Source: Paracoccaceae bacterium
GTDB lineage: Bacteria > Pseudomonadota > Alphaproteobacteria > Rhodobacterales > Rhodobacteraceae
Length of the DNA stretch: 64,000 nucleotides
Reading direction: 5' to 3'
Assembly: GCA_016744015.1 (NCBI GenBank)
Contig: JADGFD010000013.1
Coordinates: 1-64,000, forward strand
The notes under the pieces are model-generated. The model did not search any database. It was not told the origin of the DNA and saw nothing but the letters and a program-made list of their open reading frames with translations. The position numbers and the translations under genes are program-made. This document shows, piece after piece, positions 32,718-40,580 of the stretch (its first letter is position 1; the number at the start of each line of letters is the position of its first letter).

Positions 32718-33114
32718 CCTCAAGTTCTGAAGCGGCGCGCAAAGGGCGGTTTGCTTGGCGATACTCCATTCGCGCCGCGCTGCAACGGCAGTGCATATGA
32801 CCACAAGCGCAAACGCTGTAACGCGGCGCGAGCCTGATGTTCCAACCATCACAATGGTGGGCGCGCCGCGATAGCCGAGCAAAGCGAGGCCACAAAGAGG
32901 GTGCGTCGAATCTGTGCGATTTTTCGCACAGTTCCATCAAAATTGAGCGGCTGGGCGCACAGATACTTCGTCTTTAATCACCTTAACCAATTGTTAATAA
33001 GCGGTAATTTACCGAATCACACTCTTGTGAAGAAACTCCTTTCCCTCACAGCAATCTATGCTTCAATAGGGCATCGGCCGCACATGCGGCTTTCAACGTT
33101 CTGGGAGGAACATC
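32718..33114. other. Intergenic region between dctD-like gene and dctP, regulatory
   Basis: No gene is seen in these 397 bases. The first half is GC-rich and holds a partial copy of a repeat-like text (AAAGCGAGGCCAC near 32881). The second half is AT-rich and has two dyads, at 32912-32931 and 33002-33014. A GGGAGGAA ribosome site lies just before the dctP ATG. I found no TGGCAC-N5-TTGC sigma-54 promoter, in keeping with the missing GAFTGA loop of the regulator. Confidence 0.5.
32912..32931. promoter_or_regulatory. Palindrome upstream of dctP, candidate DctD-like binding site
   Basis: CTGTGCGA and TCGCACAG are exact reverse complements around four T, giving a 20-base perfect dyad about 184 bases before the dctP start. 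NtrC/DctD regulators bind dyads of about this size upstream of promoters. A second, shorter dyad (CGGTAA-T-TTACCG) lies at 33002-33014, closer to the start. Confidence 0.5.
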
Positions 33115-34122
33115 ATGCGTTTTCTAACCATGGCCGCCGTTCTGGCCGCCACAGCCATCACCACCAACACTGCTTTTGCACAAGAAGCCTGTGACGAGGG
33201 CGAGATTGTTATTAAATTTGCCCACGTAACCAACACCGACCGCCACCCCAAAGGCATCGCTGCTACGCTTTTGGCCGAGCGCGTAAATGCCGAGATGGAC
33301 GGTGTGGCTTGTATGGAGGTTTACCCAAACTCCACACTTTATAATGATAACCAAGTGCTTGAAGCTATGCTTCAGGGCGATGTGCAACTGGCTGCACCAA
33401 GCCTCTCGAAGTTCGAGGCCTTCACCCTCCAGTTCCGCATTTTCGATTTGCCATTTATGTTTGCCAACGTGGCTGCGGTAGACGAGTTCCAAGCCTCCGA
33501 AGCTGGCGAAGCTATGAAAGCCTCCATGGCGCGCCGTGGGCTTATGGGCCTAGATTTCTGGCATAACGGCATGAAAAACTTCTCGGCCAACGTACCGTTG
33601 GTCGCACCAACGGATGCCGAAGGCCTGAAGTTCCGCGTACAAACCTCGGACGTGTTGGTTGCGCAAATGGAAGCGCTTGGCGCGATTCCACAGCCAATGG
33701 CCTTTTCCGAGGTATACGGCGCACTGCAAACCGGCGTGGTTGACGGCCAAGAGAACACATGGTCCAACATCTATGGCAAGAAGTTCTTTGAGGTTCAGGA
33801 CGGCGTGACCGAAACCAACCACGGCATTCTGGATTACCTTGTGGTCACCTCGACCGAGTGGCTCGACGGGCTAGAGCCTGAAGTGCGCGACCAGTTCCTG
33901 ACCATTTTGCACGAAGTGACTGCACTGCGTAACGCAGAAGCCACCGCCGTAAACGAGCAGGCCAAGCAGGACATCATCGGTGCAGGCGGCATTGTGCGCT
34001 CGCTTTCCGCTGAGCAGCGTCAAGCTTGGGTTGATGCGATGAAGCCGGTTTGGGCACAGTTTGAAGGCGACGTGGGCGCGGATAACATTGCCGCTGCGCA
34101 AGCGATTAACGCCAGCCAATAA
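33115..34122 (+). CDS. dctP: TRAP transporter solute-binding protein DctP
   Basis: 335 residues with a signal peptide (FLTMAAVLAATAITTNTAFA). The DctP fold is clear: IKFAHVTNTDRHPKGIAA at the start, the substrate-carboxylate arginine region in GLKFRVQTSDVLVAQM, and MAFSEVYGALQTGVVDGQEN. The protein should bind C4-dicarboxylates (malate, succinate, fumarate) in the periplasm and deliver them to DctQM. It is the first gene of a three-gene operon, with a ribosome site GGGAGGAA shortly before its ATG, a hairpin after its stop, and the DctB/DctD-like pair upstream. Confidence 0.93.
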   Translation: MRFLTMAAVLAATAITTNTAFAQEACDEGEIVIKFAHVTNTDRHPKGIAATLLAERVNAEMDGVACMEVYPNSTLYNDNQVLEAMLQGDVQLAAPSLSKFEAFTLQFRIFDLPFMFANVAAVDEFQASEAGEAMKASMARRGLMGLDFWHNGMKNFSANVPLVAPTDAEGLKFRVQTSDVLVAQMEALGAIPQPMAFSEVYGALQTGVVDGQENTWSNIYGKKFFEVQDGVTETNHGILDYLVVTSTEWLDGLEPEVRDQFLTILHEVTALRNAEATAVNEQAKQDIIGAGGIVRSLSAEQRQAWVDAMKPVWAQFEGDVGADNIAAAQAINASQ

Positions 34123-34130
34123 AGCACACC

Positions 34131-34156
34131 GCGCCGCCAGCATTCGTTGGCGGCGC
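34131..34156 (+). terminator. Stem-loop between dctP and dctQ
   Basis: A perfect nine-base stem, GCGCCGCCA with TGGCGGCGC, encloses an eight-base loop eight bases after the dctP stop. No T run follows, so it is unlikely to end transcription fully. It may protect the dctP message and raise DctP above the membrane subunits, as intercistronic hairpins do in other binding-protein transporter operons. Confidence 0.6.
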
Positions 34157-34177
34157 AACTCATTTCAGGGGGCCAGC

Positions 34178-34894
34178 ATGCACAGCAAAAACAAAAGCTT
34201 TATGGATAATATTGAGGAAACGCTGATTGCGGCCATCCTCGGGCTTATGACGCTGATAACATTTGTGAATGTAGTGCTGCGCTATACCGCGGGCACCGGC
34301 TTTGGGGCTTACATGAAGGAAGTATGGGGCATAAATGGCGGGCTGATCTGGGGCTTGGAAATGACCTCTATCCTGTTTTCATGGCTAGTGCTTTTGGGCG
34401 TTAGCTATTGCATAAAAATCACCGCGCATCTGGGTGTGGATTCCCTCATTAACGTCTTTAAAATGCCGACCCGTCGCAAGTTGGCAATGCTTGCCACCGC
34501 ACTTTCCATCATCTACGCCCTGCTTTTGCTCAAAGCGAGCTACGACTATTACGCCAATTTCGCGAACCTGCCCGCCACCACTGGCCACTGGTTTCCCACC
34601 GGATTTGAAGAGATGAAAGCCACCAGCTACCGCAGCTGGTATGAGGTGGAGCGCGTGCCGATGCCCGACTGGCTCCGCTTTATCGAACCGATGATAAACG
34701 AAGGCGAGGCTTATAATAAAATTCCGCGCTTTATCCCCTATGCGATCCTACCCTTTGGCGCCGCGCTGCTGCTTTTCCGCCTTGCGCAAGCCTTCACTGG
34801 CCTCGCCAATGGCACCCGAGACACCCTGATTGTGAGCCATGAGGCCGAAGACGACGTAAAAGAAGTGGCTGCCAAAGCCACGCAGGAGGCCTAG
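34178..34894 (+). CDS. dctQ: TRAP transporter small membrane subunit DctQ
   Basis: 238 residues from the ATG at 34178 (ribosome site AGGGGG just upstream). Four membrane segments are visible, with the first helix IEETLIAAILGLMTLITFVNVVLRY typical of DctQ. A long polar insertion between the third and fourth helices (YEVERVPMPDWLRFIEPMIN) makes it longer than minimal DctQ proteins but similar to dicarboxylate-type ones. It partners DctM to form the sodium-driven transporter. Confidence 0.9.
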   Translation: MHSKNKSFMDNIEETLIAAILGLMTLITFVNVVLRYTAGTGFGAYMKEVWGINGGLIWGLEMTSILFSWLVLLGVSYCIKITAHLGVDSLINVFKMPTRRKLAMLATALSIIYALLLLKASYDYYANFANLPATTGHWFPTGFEEMKATSYRSWYEVERVPMPDWLRFIEPMINEGEAYNKIPRFIPYAILPFGAALLLFRLAQAFTGLANGTRDTLIVSHEAEDDVKEVAAKATQEA

Positions 34895-34897
34895 GCT

Positions 34898-36355
34898 ATG
34901 GAAATTGTATTTCTTTTTGGCATGGTTATCGGTTTTTTGCTGCTTGGCGTGCCGATTGCCATTTCGCTTGGATTAAGCTCAATCATATTCATGCTGCTCT
35001 ACTCCGATGCCTCTCTCGCCTCAGTTGGCCAAACCATGTTTCAGGCGATGTATGCGCACTATACGCTCCTCGCCATTCCCTTCTTCATTCTGGCCTCCAG
35101 CTTTATGAGCACGGGGGGCGTGGCGCGGCGCATAATTCGGTTTGCCATTGCCATGGTCGGGCATTTGCGTGGTGGCTTTGCCATTGCGGGCGTGCTGGCC
35201 TGCATGATGTTTGCCGCGCTCAGCGGCTCTTCCCCTGCTACCGTGGTCGCCATCGGGTCTATCGTCATCGCGGGTATGCACCAGCTTGGCTATACCAAAG
35301 ATTTCGCGGCAGGCATAATTGCTGTGGCTGGCACCCTTGGCATCCTCATTCCACCCTCAATCGTTATGGTAGTTTACGCCTCCGCCACCGATGTTTCGGT
35401 GGGCCGGATGTTCCTTGCTGGCGTTATCCCCGGCATATTGGCTGGCACCATGCTGATGGTTGGTATCTATGTAGTGGCGCGCATTAAAAACATGCCCAAG
35501 GGCGAGTGGCTCGGCTGGGGCGAGATCTTTAATGCGGGGCGCGATGCGCTTTGGGGCCTGTTCCTGATGGTCATCATCATGGGCGGCATTTATGGCCACC
35601 CGTGGTTTGGCCTGCACGAAGTAGCTGACGCCGAGGGCGTGCGCTCTATGATCTCGGGTATTTATTGGAAAAGCGGGGCCTTTACCCCCACCGAGGCGGC
35701 AGCGGTTTCGGCCATTTACGCCTTCTTCATTGCCAATTTTGTATACCGCGATATGGGGCCATTGGCCGCCAAAACCGAGGGTGGAAAGCCCTCCAACCTG
35801 CTTAAAAGACCTTGGGCGCTGGTGACGGCATGGGTGCACAAAGACACCCGCGATACCCTGTTTGAGGCCGGAAAGCTGACCATTACGCTGATGTTCATCA
35901 TCGCCAATGCGCTGCTGCTCAAGCACGTACTGACTGAGGAGCAACTCCCCCAGCAAATCGCCAACGCGATGCTTACGGCGGGCTTCGGGGCCATTATGTT
36001 CCTCGTGATCGTCAACGTGATCCTGCTAATTGGCGGGCAGTTCATGGAGCCCTCCGGCCTCATCGTTATCGTCGCCCCGCTGGTCTTCCCCATCGCGATA
36101 GAGCTGGGGATAGACCCCATTCACCTCGGCATTATCATGGTGGTAAATATGGAGATCGGGATGATAACCCCGCCGGTGGGCCTCAACCTGTTTGTGACCT
36201 CTGGCGTGGCGGGCATGCCGATGCTGCGCGTAGTCAAGGCCGCCCTGCCTTGGCTCGGCATCCTCTTCGTGTTCCTGATTTTGGTGACCTACATTCCGAT
36301 CATCTCAACCTTCTTGCCCAACAGCGTAATGGGGCCGGAGATTATTTTGAAATAG
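34898..36355 (+). CDS. dctM: TRAP transporter large membrane subunit DctM
   Basis: 485 residues, with about twelve membrane segments. Typical DctM motifs include LAIPFFILASSFMSTGGVARR, LSGSSPATVVAIGSIV, LGILIPPSIVMVVYA, and near the end MIGMITPPVGLNLFV-like sequence (here EIGMITPPVGLNLFVTSG). It carries out solute transport driven by the sodium gradient. It begins three bases after the dctQ stop. A 100-residue polar insertion in the middle (about 240-330) is also seen in C4-dicarboxylate members. Confidence 0.93.
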   Translation: MEIVFLFGMVIGFLLLGVPIAISLGLSSIIFMLLYSDASLASVGQTMFQAMYAHYTLLAIPFFILASSFMSTGGVARRIIRFAIAMVGHLRGGFAIAGVLACMMFAALSGSSPATVVAIGSIVIAGMHQLGYTKDFAAGIIAVAGTLGILIPPSIVMVVYASATDVSVGRMFLAGVIPGILAGTMLMVGIYVVARIKNMPKGEWLGWGEIFNAGRDALWGLFLMVIIMGGIYGHPWFGLHEVADAEGVRSMISGIYWKSGAFTPTEAAAVSAIYAFFIANFVYRDMGPLAAKTEGGKPSNLLKRPWALVTAWVHKDTRDTLFEAGKLTITLMFIIANALLLKHVLTEEQLPQQIANAMLTAGFGAIMFLVIVNVILLIGGQFMEPSGLIVIVAPLVFPIAIELGIDPIHLGIIMVVNMEIGMITPPVGLNLFVTSGVAGMPMLRVVKAALPWLGILFVFLILVTYIPIISTFLPNSVMGPEIILK

Positions 36356-36442
36356 CACAGCTTACTTGCCGACTAGTTGTTACAGATCATTTTTACAATC
36401 GTGGGGTGGCTATACACTAGCTCCACTGGAGGAGTGTTATTG

Positions 36443-37159
36443 ATGACAATAAGTAAAACACACATCACAGGCATCTCTGTGGTTTGGGCGCGGCGGCTAT
36501 TCATAGCCATGGGCCTGCTAACCACACTCACATTTGGGCTAGCCTTGCTTGCCGTGCCAGTTGCGGGGCGGTTCTGCTCCAAAAACTGCGTTGAATACCC
36601 TTATTTCGACATATTAAGCCAGTTCCCTAAAGACTATCTGTGGATGTTTCCGGCCATGATCTTGTGTATAGGTTTTGTGATTTCGCTAGCCGTGATCTAT
36701 CAAGCTGCTGCACCTCATCGAAAACTCTTTGGCCTTGTTGGCCTGTGCTTTGGGTTGATGTCCTCTACCATCTTAATTTTCAATTATTTTGTGCAGGTTT
36801 CAGTGATTCAGCCAAGCCTATTGTTGGGGGAAACCGATGGGGTGGCGCTACTCACGATGTATAACGAACACGGGATATTTATCGCGTTAGAGGAGGTTGG
36901 ATATATGCTGATGGCCGCGGCGATGGGAGCGGCAGGCTTGGTTTTTTCTGGCCCAAGCTTATGTGAAAGAGTCATACGATGGGTGTTTATTGGCGCACCT
37001 GTGCTATGCGCGCTAGCCTTGGCATATGTGTTATCTCAATACGGTATTCAGCGAGGGTATATATTTGAAGTCATCGTGATTTCAATAGATTGGATCGCGC
37101 TGATCATTGGTTCAATTGCGCTAGCCGTAATGCTTAGCCCTCAAATCTACAAAAAATAA
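36443..37159 (+). CDS. Multi-spanning membrane protein, unknown
   Basis: 238 residues from the ATG at 36443, chosen because GGAGGAG at 36428-36434 lies just before it; the frame is open further upstream. About six or seven membrane segments. Two cysteines and an aromatic stretch (FCSKNCVEYPYFDIL) follow the first helix and would face the periplasm if the N-terminus is inside. I do not recognise the family. The codon use is more AT-rich than the neighbouring dct genes, hinting at later acquisition. It follows dctM by 87 bases. Confidence 0.55.
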   Translation: MTISKTHITGISVVWARRLFIAMGLLTTLTFGLALLAVPVAGRFCSKNCVEYPYFDILSQFPKDYLWMFPAMILCIGFVISLAVIYQAAAPHRKLFGLVGLCFGLMSSTILIFNYFVQVSVIQPSLLLGETDGVALLTMYNEHGIFIALEEVGYMLMAAAMGAAGLVFSGPSLCERVIRWVFIGAPVLCALALAYVLSQYGIQRGYIFEVIVISIDWIALIIGSIALAVMLSPQIYKK

Positions 37160-37291
37160 ATCCTGGAAGGGTGCTGACCCAATATACTGTAACCCGCCAC
37201 AGCAACGTGACTTTGCAAATCTTTTTCAATTGTGTATAAGTTTGAGCAACGCAGCCAGAATTGGCGCATACGAGCAGATTAGAGGCACATC

Positions 37292-37774
37292 ATGAAACTC
37301 ACCCGCAGAACCCTGCTGGCCAGCGCGGCTGCCGCAGCCGTGGCCAAGCCTGTTTTGGCCAGCCCAGATATCGCCGATATGGTGGTTGTTTTTAAAAGCA
37401 GCCGCCGGATGGTGCTTTATCGTAACGGCACGCCTTTACGTGATTATGGCATCGGCCTTGGCTGGGCCCCCACTGGCGACAAAGAATTTGAAGGCGACGG
37501 ACGAACGCCCGAGGGCAGCTATTATATTAACCGTCGCAACCCCAATAGCGCGTTTCATCTCAGCCTTGGCATTTCATACCCGGACCCAAATCAGGTGGCT
37601 GCCGCGGCGGCCGAAGGGCGCAATCCGGGGGGGGATATTTTTATCCACGGGGGCTTGGGCAAGCCCCACCAGCGTGGTGACTGGACAGCGGGCTGCATAG
37701 CAGTTTCTAATCGGGAGATAGAGGAAATTTGGCAAATGGTGCCCGATGGCGCGCTGGTGGTTATTCAGCCATAG
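37292..37774 (+). CDS. L,D-transpeptidase family protein (YkuD domain, short)
   Basis: 160 residues with a twin-arginine-like N-terminus (KLTRRTLLASAAAAAVAKP). The YkuD catalytic region is present at the end: IFIHGGLGKPHQRGDWTAGC with the histidine and catalytic cysteine, then IAVSNREIEEIW. The TAGC variant with no arginine after CI is typical of YafK-like members. It should make or break peptidoglycan-peptide or peptidoglycan-protein links in the periplasm. Its stop overlaps the convergent CAP-domain gene by 14 bases. A second L,D-transpeptidase gene lies 650 bases on. Confidence 0.82.
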   Translation: MKLTRRTLLASAAAAAVAKPVLASPDIADMVVVFKSSRRMVLYRNGTPLRDYGIGLGWAPTGDKEFEGDGRTPEGSYYINRRNPNSAFHLSLGISYPDPNQVAAAAAEGRNPGGDIFIHGGLGKPHQRGDWTAGCIAVSNREIEEIWQMVPDGALVVIQP

Positions 37775-38276
37775 CCACCTGAACCGGTGTAACCGTCGCC
37801 CCAACATCCATCACCCACCAGAGCTTGCCGTTGGCTTCCTGAAACCAGCCAAAGCCCATATGCGTGGCGCGCGGGTCGATCATGGCTTGCCGTGAGCGGG
37901 AATCAGCAGCCCAAGCCTGAAAGATTTCGATGTTGCTCATAAAGGTTTCAGCCACGTCTTCCCCGGTGATCAAGCCATTAAAGCCAGCCCGCTGGGCGCG
38001 GGTTTGCGGGGAGGAGCGGTCTGAGCCAAAATTCCACGCCCGTTTTTGCACAGCAATATCGCGGGCATGGGTCAGCGCAGCGGTGGTGAGCTGAGCTGAA
38101 AGCGTAAGCGGCGGCACGCCCGCTTGGGCGCGCACCGCGTTTACAAGGTCTAGCTGGTTAAGCCGAATAGCATTGGCCTCCCCCGCTGTAATTTGGCGCA
38201 CTGCGCTGGTTTCGGTCGGAATACAGCCAGAAACCATAAACAGCGAAACCACAAGCACAGAAATAATTCGAAACAT
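37761..38276 (-). CDS. CAP/SCP-domain lipoprotein
   Basis: 171 residues from the ATG at 38276. A lipoprotein signal (ISVLVVSLFMVSGC) ends in a lipobox cysteine at about residue 18. The CAP domain follows: LDLVNAVRAQAGVPPLTLS, TAALTHARDIAVQKR with a conserved histidine, ITGEDVAETF with the glutamate, and HMGFGWFQEANGKLWWVMD. CAP proteins are extracytoplasmic; bacterial ones are poorly understood and may act at the cell wall. It lies between two L,D-transpeptidase genes, which supports a cell-wall connection. Confidence 0.8.
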   Translation of the reverse strand: MFRIISVLVVSLFMVSGCIPTETSAVRQITAGEANAIRLNQLDLVNAVRAQAGVPPLTLSAQLTTAALTHARDIAVQKRAWNFGSDRSSPQTRAQRAGFNGLITGEDVAETFMSNIEIFQAWAADSRSRQAMIDPRATHMGFGWFQEANGKLWWVMDVGATVTPVQVAMAE

Positions 38277-38426
38277 TATAAACTCCAAAATATACAGACA
38301 GGCGCTCATAGCCTGTTTTGCAACAGGTTTCAAACCCCTTCGGCACAGGCTAACGCCGAAGTGAATTGCAATCGGCAGGATTGCGTAATAAGTTGTGCTG
38401 TCTTTTCCAATTTTGAGATTAATGTG

Positions 38427-39023
38427 ATGCCAACCCAAAATAAAATGATGACCCGCCGCCAATTTGGCAAAGCGCTGGGGGCCTCTAGCCTTATGCTGCC
38501 GCTGCTATCTCCGGCCATGCTGCGCGCGCAAGCGACCGTTGGCACAGAAACAGAGGCGCCTCAGTTTGTCTCCAATGCTTTTGTGACCAAAAACTGGCAG
38601 GATCATTTCAGCAGCCGCCGTAAGGGCGCTATCTTGGTGGATACCTATGGGCGGGTGCTGCATTATTGGTCGGAAGACGGTGAAACCTACATGATTTTTC
38701 CAACCTCGGTGCCGGTATCAGAAAGCCTGACGCGGCGCGGCCGCACCACCATTACGCGTAAAGTGGTTGGCCCCGAATGGCGGCCAACGCCAAACATGCT
38801 TCGGCGAGACCCTGAGCTGCCCCCCTATGTGGGCCCCGGGCCAGAAAACCCGCTTGGTACCCACGCGCTTTATCTGGGCTGGCAATACTACCGGATTCAT
38901 GGCACAAACGACACTCGCAAGATCGGGCGGCAGGCCTCAAACGGCTGTATTGGCCTCTATAATGAGGATATTTCGACGCTATTTGAGCTTGCTAAAGTGG
39001 GCACACAGGTGCTTTTAGTTTAA
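38427..39023 (+). CDS. L,D-transpeptidase (ErfK/YbiS type)
   Basis: 198 residues from the ATG at 38427 (ATG at 38445 is also possible). The N-terminus has a twin-arginine signal (MTRRQFGKALGASSLMLPL). The catalytic region contains YYRIHGTNDTRKIGRQASNG with the histidine, then CIGLYNED with the catalytic cysteine. It should form 3-3 peptidoglycan cross-links or attach proteins to the wall. It is divergent from the CAP-domain lipoprotein gene with a 150-base gap. Confidence 0.87.
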   Translation: MPTQNKMMTRRQFGKALGASSLMLPLLSPAMLRAQATVGTETEAPQFVSNAFVTKNWQDHFSSRRKGAILVDTYGRVLHYWSEDGETYMIFPTSVPVSESLTRRGRTTITRKVVGPEWRPTPNMLRRDPELPPYVGPGPENPLGTHALYLGWQYYRIHGTNDTRKIGRQASNGCIGLYNEDISTLFELAKVGTQVLLV

Positions 39024-39063
39024 CTTTGCACCTTAACACACTCAAAAAACATGCTTTAATTGC

Positions 39064-39098
39064 AAAAAACCTACACCTGTTGCCAGTGTGGTTTTTTT
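39064..39098. terminator. Bidirectional hairpin terminator
   Basis: AAAAAACC-ACAC on the left pairs with GTGTGGTTTTTT on the right, with one bulged T and a short loop, followed by T on the plus strand and preceded by A, so it can work in both directions. It lies after the second L,D-transpeptidase gene and before the tandem small-protein genes. Confidence 0.65.
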
Positions 39099-39194
39099 CT
39101 TGCCTAAAGCCTTGAATAGCGCGATATTAACAGTGCATTCACGCTAACGAGTTGGCTGATAAATAGCCGAATACCTTTATTAAGGAATAGATAT

Positions 39195-39398
39195 ATGAAA
39201 ATCATACTCACCACATTCGCAACCTTAGCGAGCGCCACATCTGCCTTTGCAGGGGCCGTAACTTTTGTAGCCCCTGAAGTCGTGGCTATCGAAGAGCCGG
39301 CCCGCATGGGCGGCTCTGGCGCATGGTTGATCCCGCTTATCATTGCTGCAGTTATTCTGCTGGCTGTGACGCAAAACAATAATAGTGTAGACCTATAA
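39195..39398 (+). CDS. Tiny exported protein, tandem copy 1
   Basis: 67 residues: a signal peptide (ILTTFATLASATSAFAG), a central block VTFVAPEVVAIEEPARMG that is identical in copies 1 and 2, then GSGAWLIPLIIAAV, a hydrophobic segment that would be a single membrane anchor, and a short polar tail (QNNNSVDL). I do not recognise a named family. The conserved acidic/proline block would lie in the periplasm before the anchor. Two paralogues follow within 500 bases. Confidence 0.75.
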   Translation: MKIILTTFATLASATSAFAGAVTFVAPEVVAIEEPARMGGSGAWLIPLIIAAVILLAVTQNNNSVDL

Positions 39399-39419
39399 AT
39401 CTTGTTGAGGAGACAGAAA

Positions 39420-39626
39420 ATGAAACTATTTGCAATGACCGCCGCAGCGCTTGCCGCTGGCACATCCGCCTTTGCCGGTGACGTAACTTTTGTAGCCCCC
39501 GAAGTGGTTGCCATCGAAGAGCCCGCCCGCATGGGTGGCTCTGGCGCATGGTTGATCCCACTTATTATTGCTGCTGTTATCTTGCTTGCTGTTACGCAAG
39601 GCGAAGACAACACCGTAGGCAATTAG
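39420..39626 (+). CDS. Tiny exported protein, tandem copy 2
   Basis: 68 residues with the same plan as copy 1 and almost the same central block and anchor (AIEEPARMGGSGAWLIPLII). The signal peptide differs (LFAMTAAALAAGTSAFAG) and so does the tail (QGEDNTVGN), so the conserved core is under selection and the ends drift. It has a GAGGAGA ribosome site just before ATG 39420 and starts 21 bases after copy 1. Confidence 0.75.
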   Translation: MKLFAMTAAALAAGTSAFAGDVTFVAPEVVAIEEPARMGGSGAWLIPLIIAAVILLAVTQGEDNTVGN

Positions 39627-39636
39627 GAGATTTAAA

Positions 39637-39852
39637 ATGAAAAAGCTCGCATCTATCGCCGCTGCCTTGATGGCCGGCACATCTGCCATTGCTGGCTCGG
39701 TAACCTATGTTGCCCCGGAAGTTGTCGCCATTGAAGAACCCGCCCGCATGGGTGGCTCTGGCGCTTGGTTGATCCCACTCATTATCGCAGCTGTGGTTTT
39801 GCTTGCCGTTACGCAAAATGACGATCCAGCACCCGTCATTCTCACTCAATAA
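39637..39852 (+). CDS. Tiny exported protein, tandem copy 3
   Basis: 71 residues, the most different copy: VTYVAPEVVAIEEPARMG, then the same GSGAWLIPLIIAAV and a tail with NDDPAPVILTQ. The signal peptide is KLASIAAALMAGTSAIAG. AGGAG lies before ATG 39637. A strong terminator follows seven bases after the stop region, so the three genes form one transcript. Confidence 0.75.
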   Translation: MKKLASIAAALMAGTSAIAGSVTYVAPEVVAIEEPARMGGSGAWLIPLIIAAVVLLAVTQNDDPAPVILTQ

Positions 39853-39858
39853 AAATTC

Positions 39859-39880
39859 GGGCGCTTCGGCGCCCTTTTTT
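39859..39880 (+). terminator. Rho-independent terminator
   Basis: Stem GGGCGC (39859-39864), loop TTCG, stem GCGCCC (39869-39874), then six T (39875-39880). The UUCG tetraloop and T run make this a textbook intrinsic terminator for the three small genes. The last T bases overlap the stop codon of the convergent yjbF-type gene. Confidence 0.9.
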
Positions 39881-40580
39881 ACGGGGTATAAGGCTCCAAA
39901 ATATCGATTTCGATCATGCCCTGATCTGGCCCAAGCCACTGGGCGGATTGCATGATCTGGCCGTCATTCATTACGAGATGCACATTGGTAAAGCGCTGCC
40001 CGTCGCCCGCGCAGCGCGATTTCATAACCGTTGTGTCAAAGGTCTTGTCTAGTAGCTCCAGCTCAAAAGCCGGGCCTTTGCTAAAGCGGCAGGTTACCGA
40101 AATCAGCCGCCCACCTGGGGTATCTCCGGTAAAACGATAATCGCGCGTAACAGACTCGCGCCAATCATCTGGGGGGGTTAGCACCGTAACCGGGTCACCC
40201 ACATCAGTGCGCAATGAGAGCATATCAAAGCCAATGGCGCGGCTCGCCGTTATCAGGCTGCCCTGAAGGGTCATGGTTTGCTGAAGCTGCGAGGCATAGG
40301 TGACATAGTCATCATTTACCGCGCGGCCATAAAGCATAACACCTCTGGTATCTTCGCCCACACGCGCACGAATAATCGCAAGGCCGGTCTCTTTGATTTT
40401 CTCGAAGGTTACCACAATTTGCGGGCGGGCGGCGGTCTCTGCGGCGGCTGCTTCGGCTTCACGCCGCGCGCCGGGCTTTACCTTTTGCCACACAGCCGAA
40501 ATAATCGGGTTGGTATTCCCCCCGCTCGAACAGCCTGAAAGCGCCGTGACCACGGCCAATGCGCCAAGTCCTAACTTCAT
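39879..40580 (-). CDS. yjbF: YjbF/GfcB-family lipoprotein
   Basis: 233 residues from the ATG at 40580, which overlaps the TGA of the yjbH-type gene (ATGA). A lipoprotein signal (LGALAVVTALSGCSS) is followed by the GfcB-like domain (VMLYGRAVNDDYVTYASQLQ, YRFTGDTPGGRLISVTCRF). YjbF occurs with YjbH in operons linked to extracellular polysaccharide production; its biochemical role is unsettled. Homologues in E. coli are yjbEFGH. An upstream ATG at 40598 is possible but would overlap more of yjbH. Confidence 0.82.
   Translation of the reverse strand: MKLGLGALAVVTALSGCSSGGNTNPIISAVWQKVKPGARREAEAAAAETAARPQIVVTFEKIKETGLAIIRARVGEDTRGVMLYGRAVNDDYVTYASQLQQTMTLQGSLITASRAIGFDMLSLRTDVGDPVTVLTPPDDWRESVTRDYRFTGDTPGGRLISVTCRFSKGPAFELELLDKTFDTTVMKSRCAGDGQRFTNVHLVMNDGQIMQSAQWLGPDQGMIEIDILEPYTP

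Noticed and set aside
33001..33115. Sigma-54 promoter upstream of dctP
   Set aside because: Expected for a DctD-controlled operon, but no TGGCAC-N5-TTGC-like element was found, and the regulator lacks GAFTGA.
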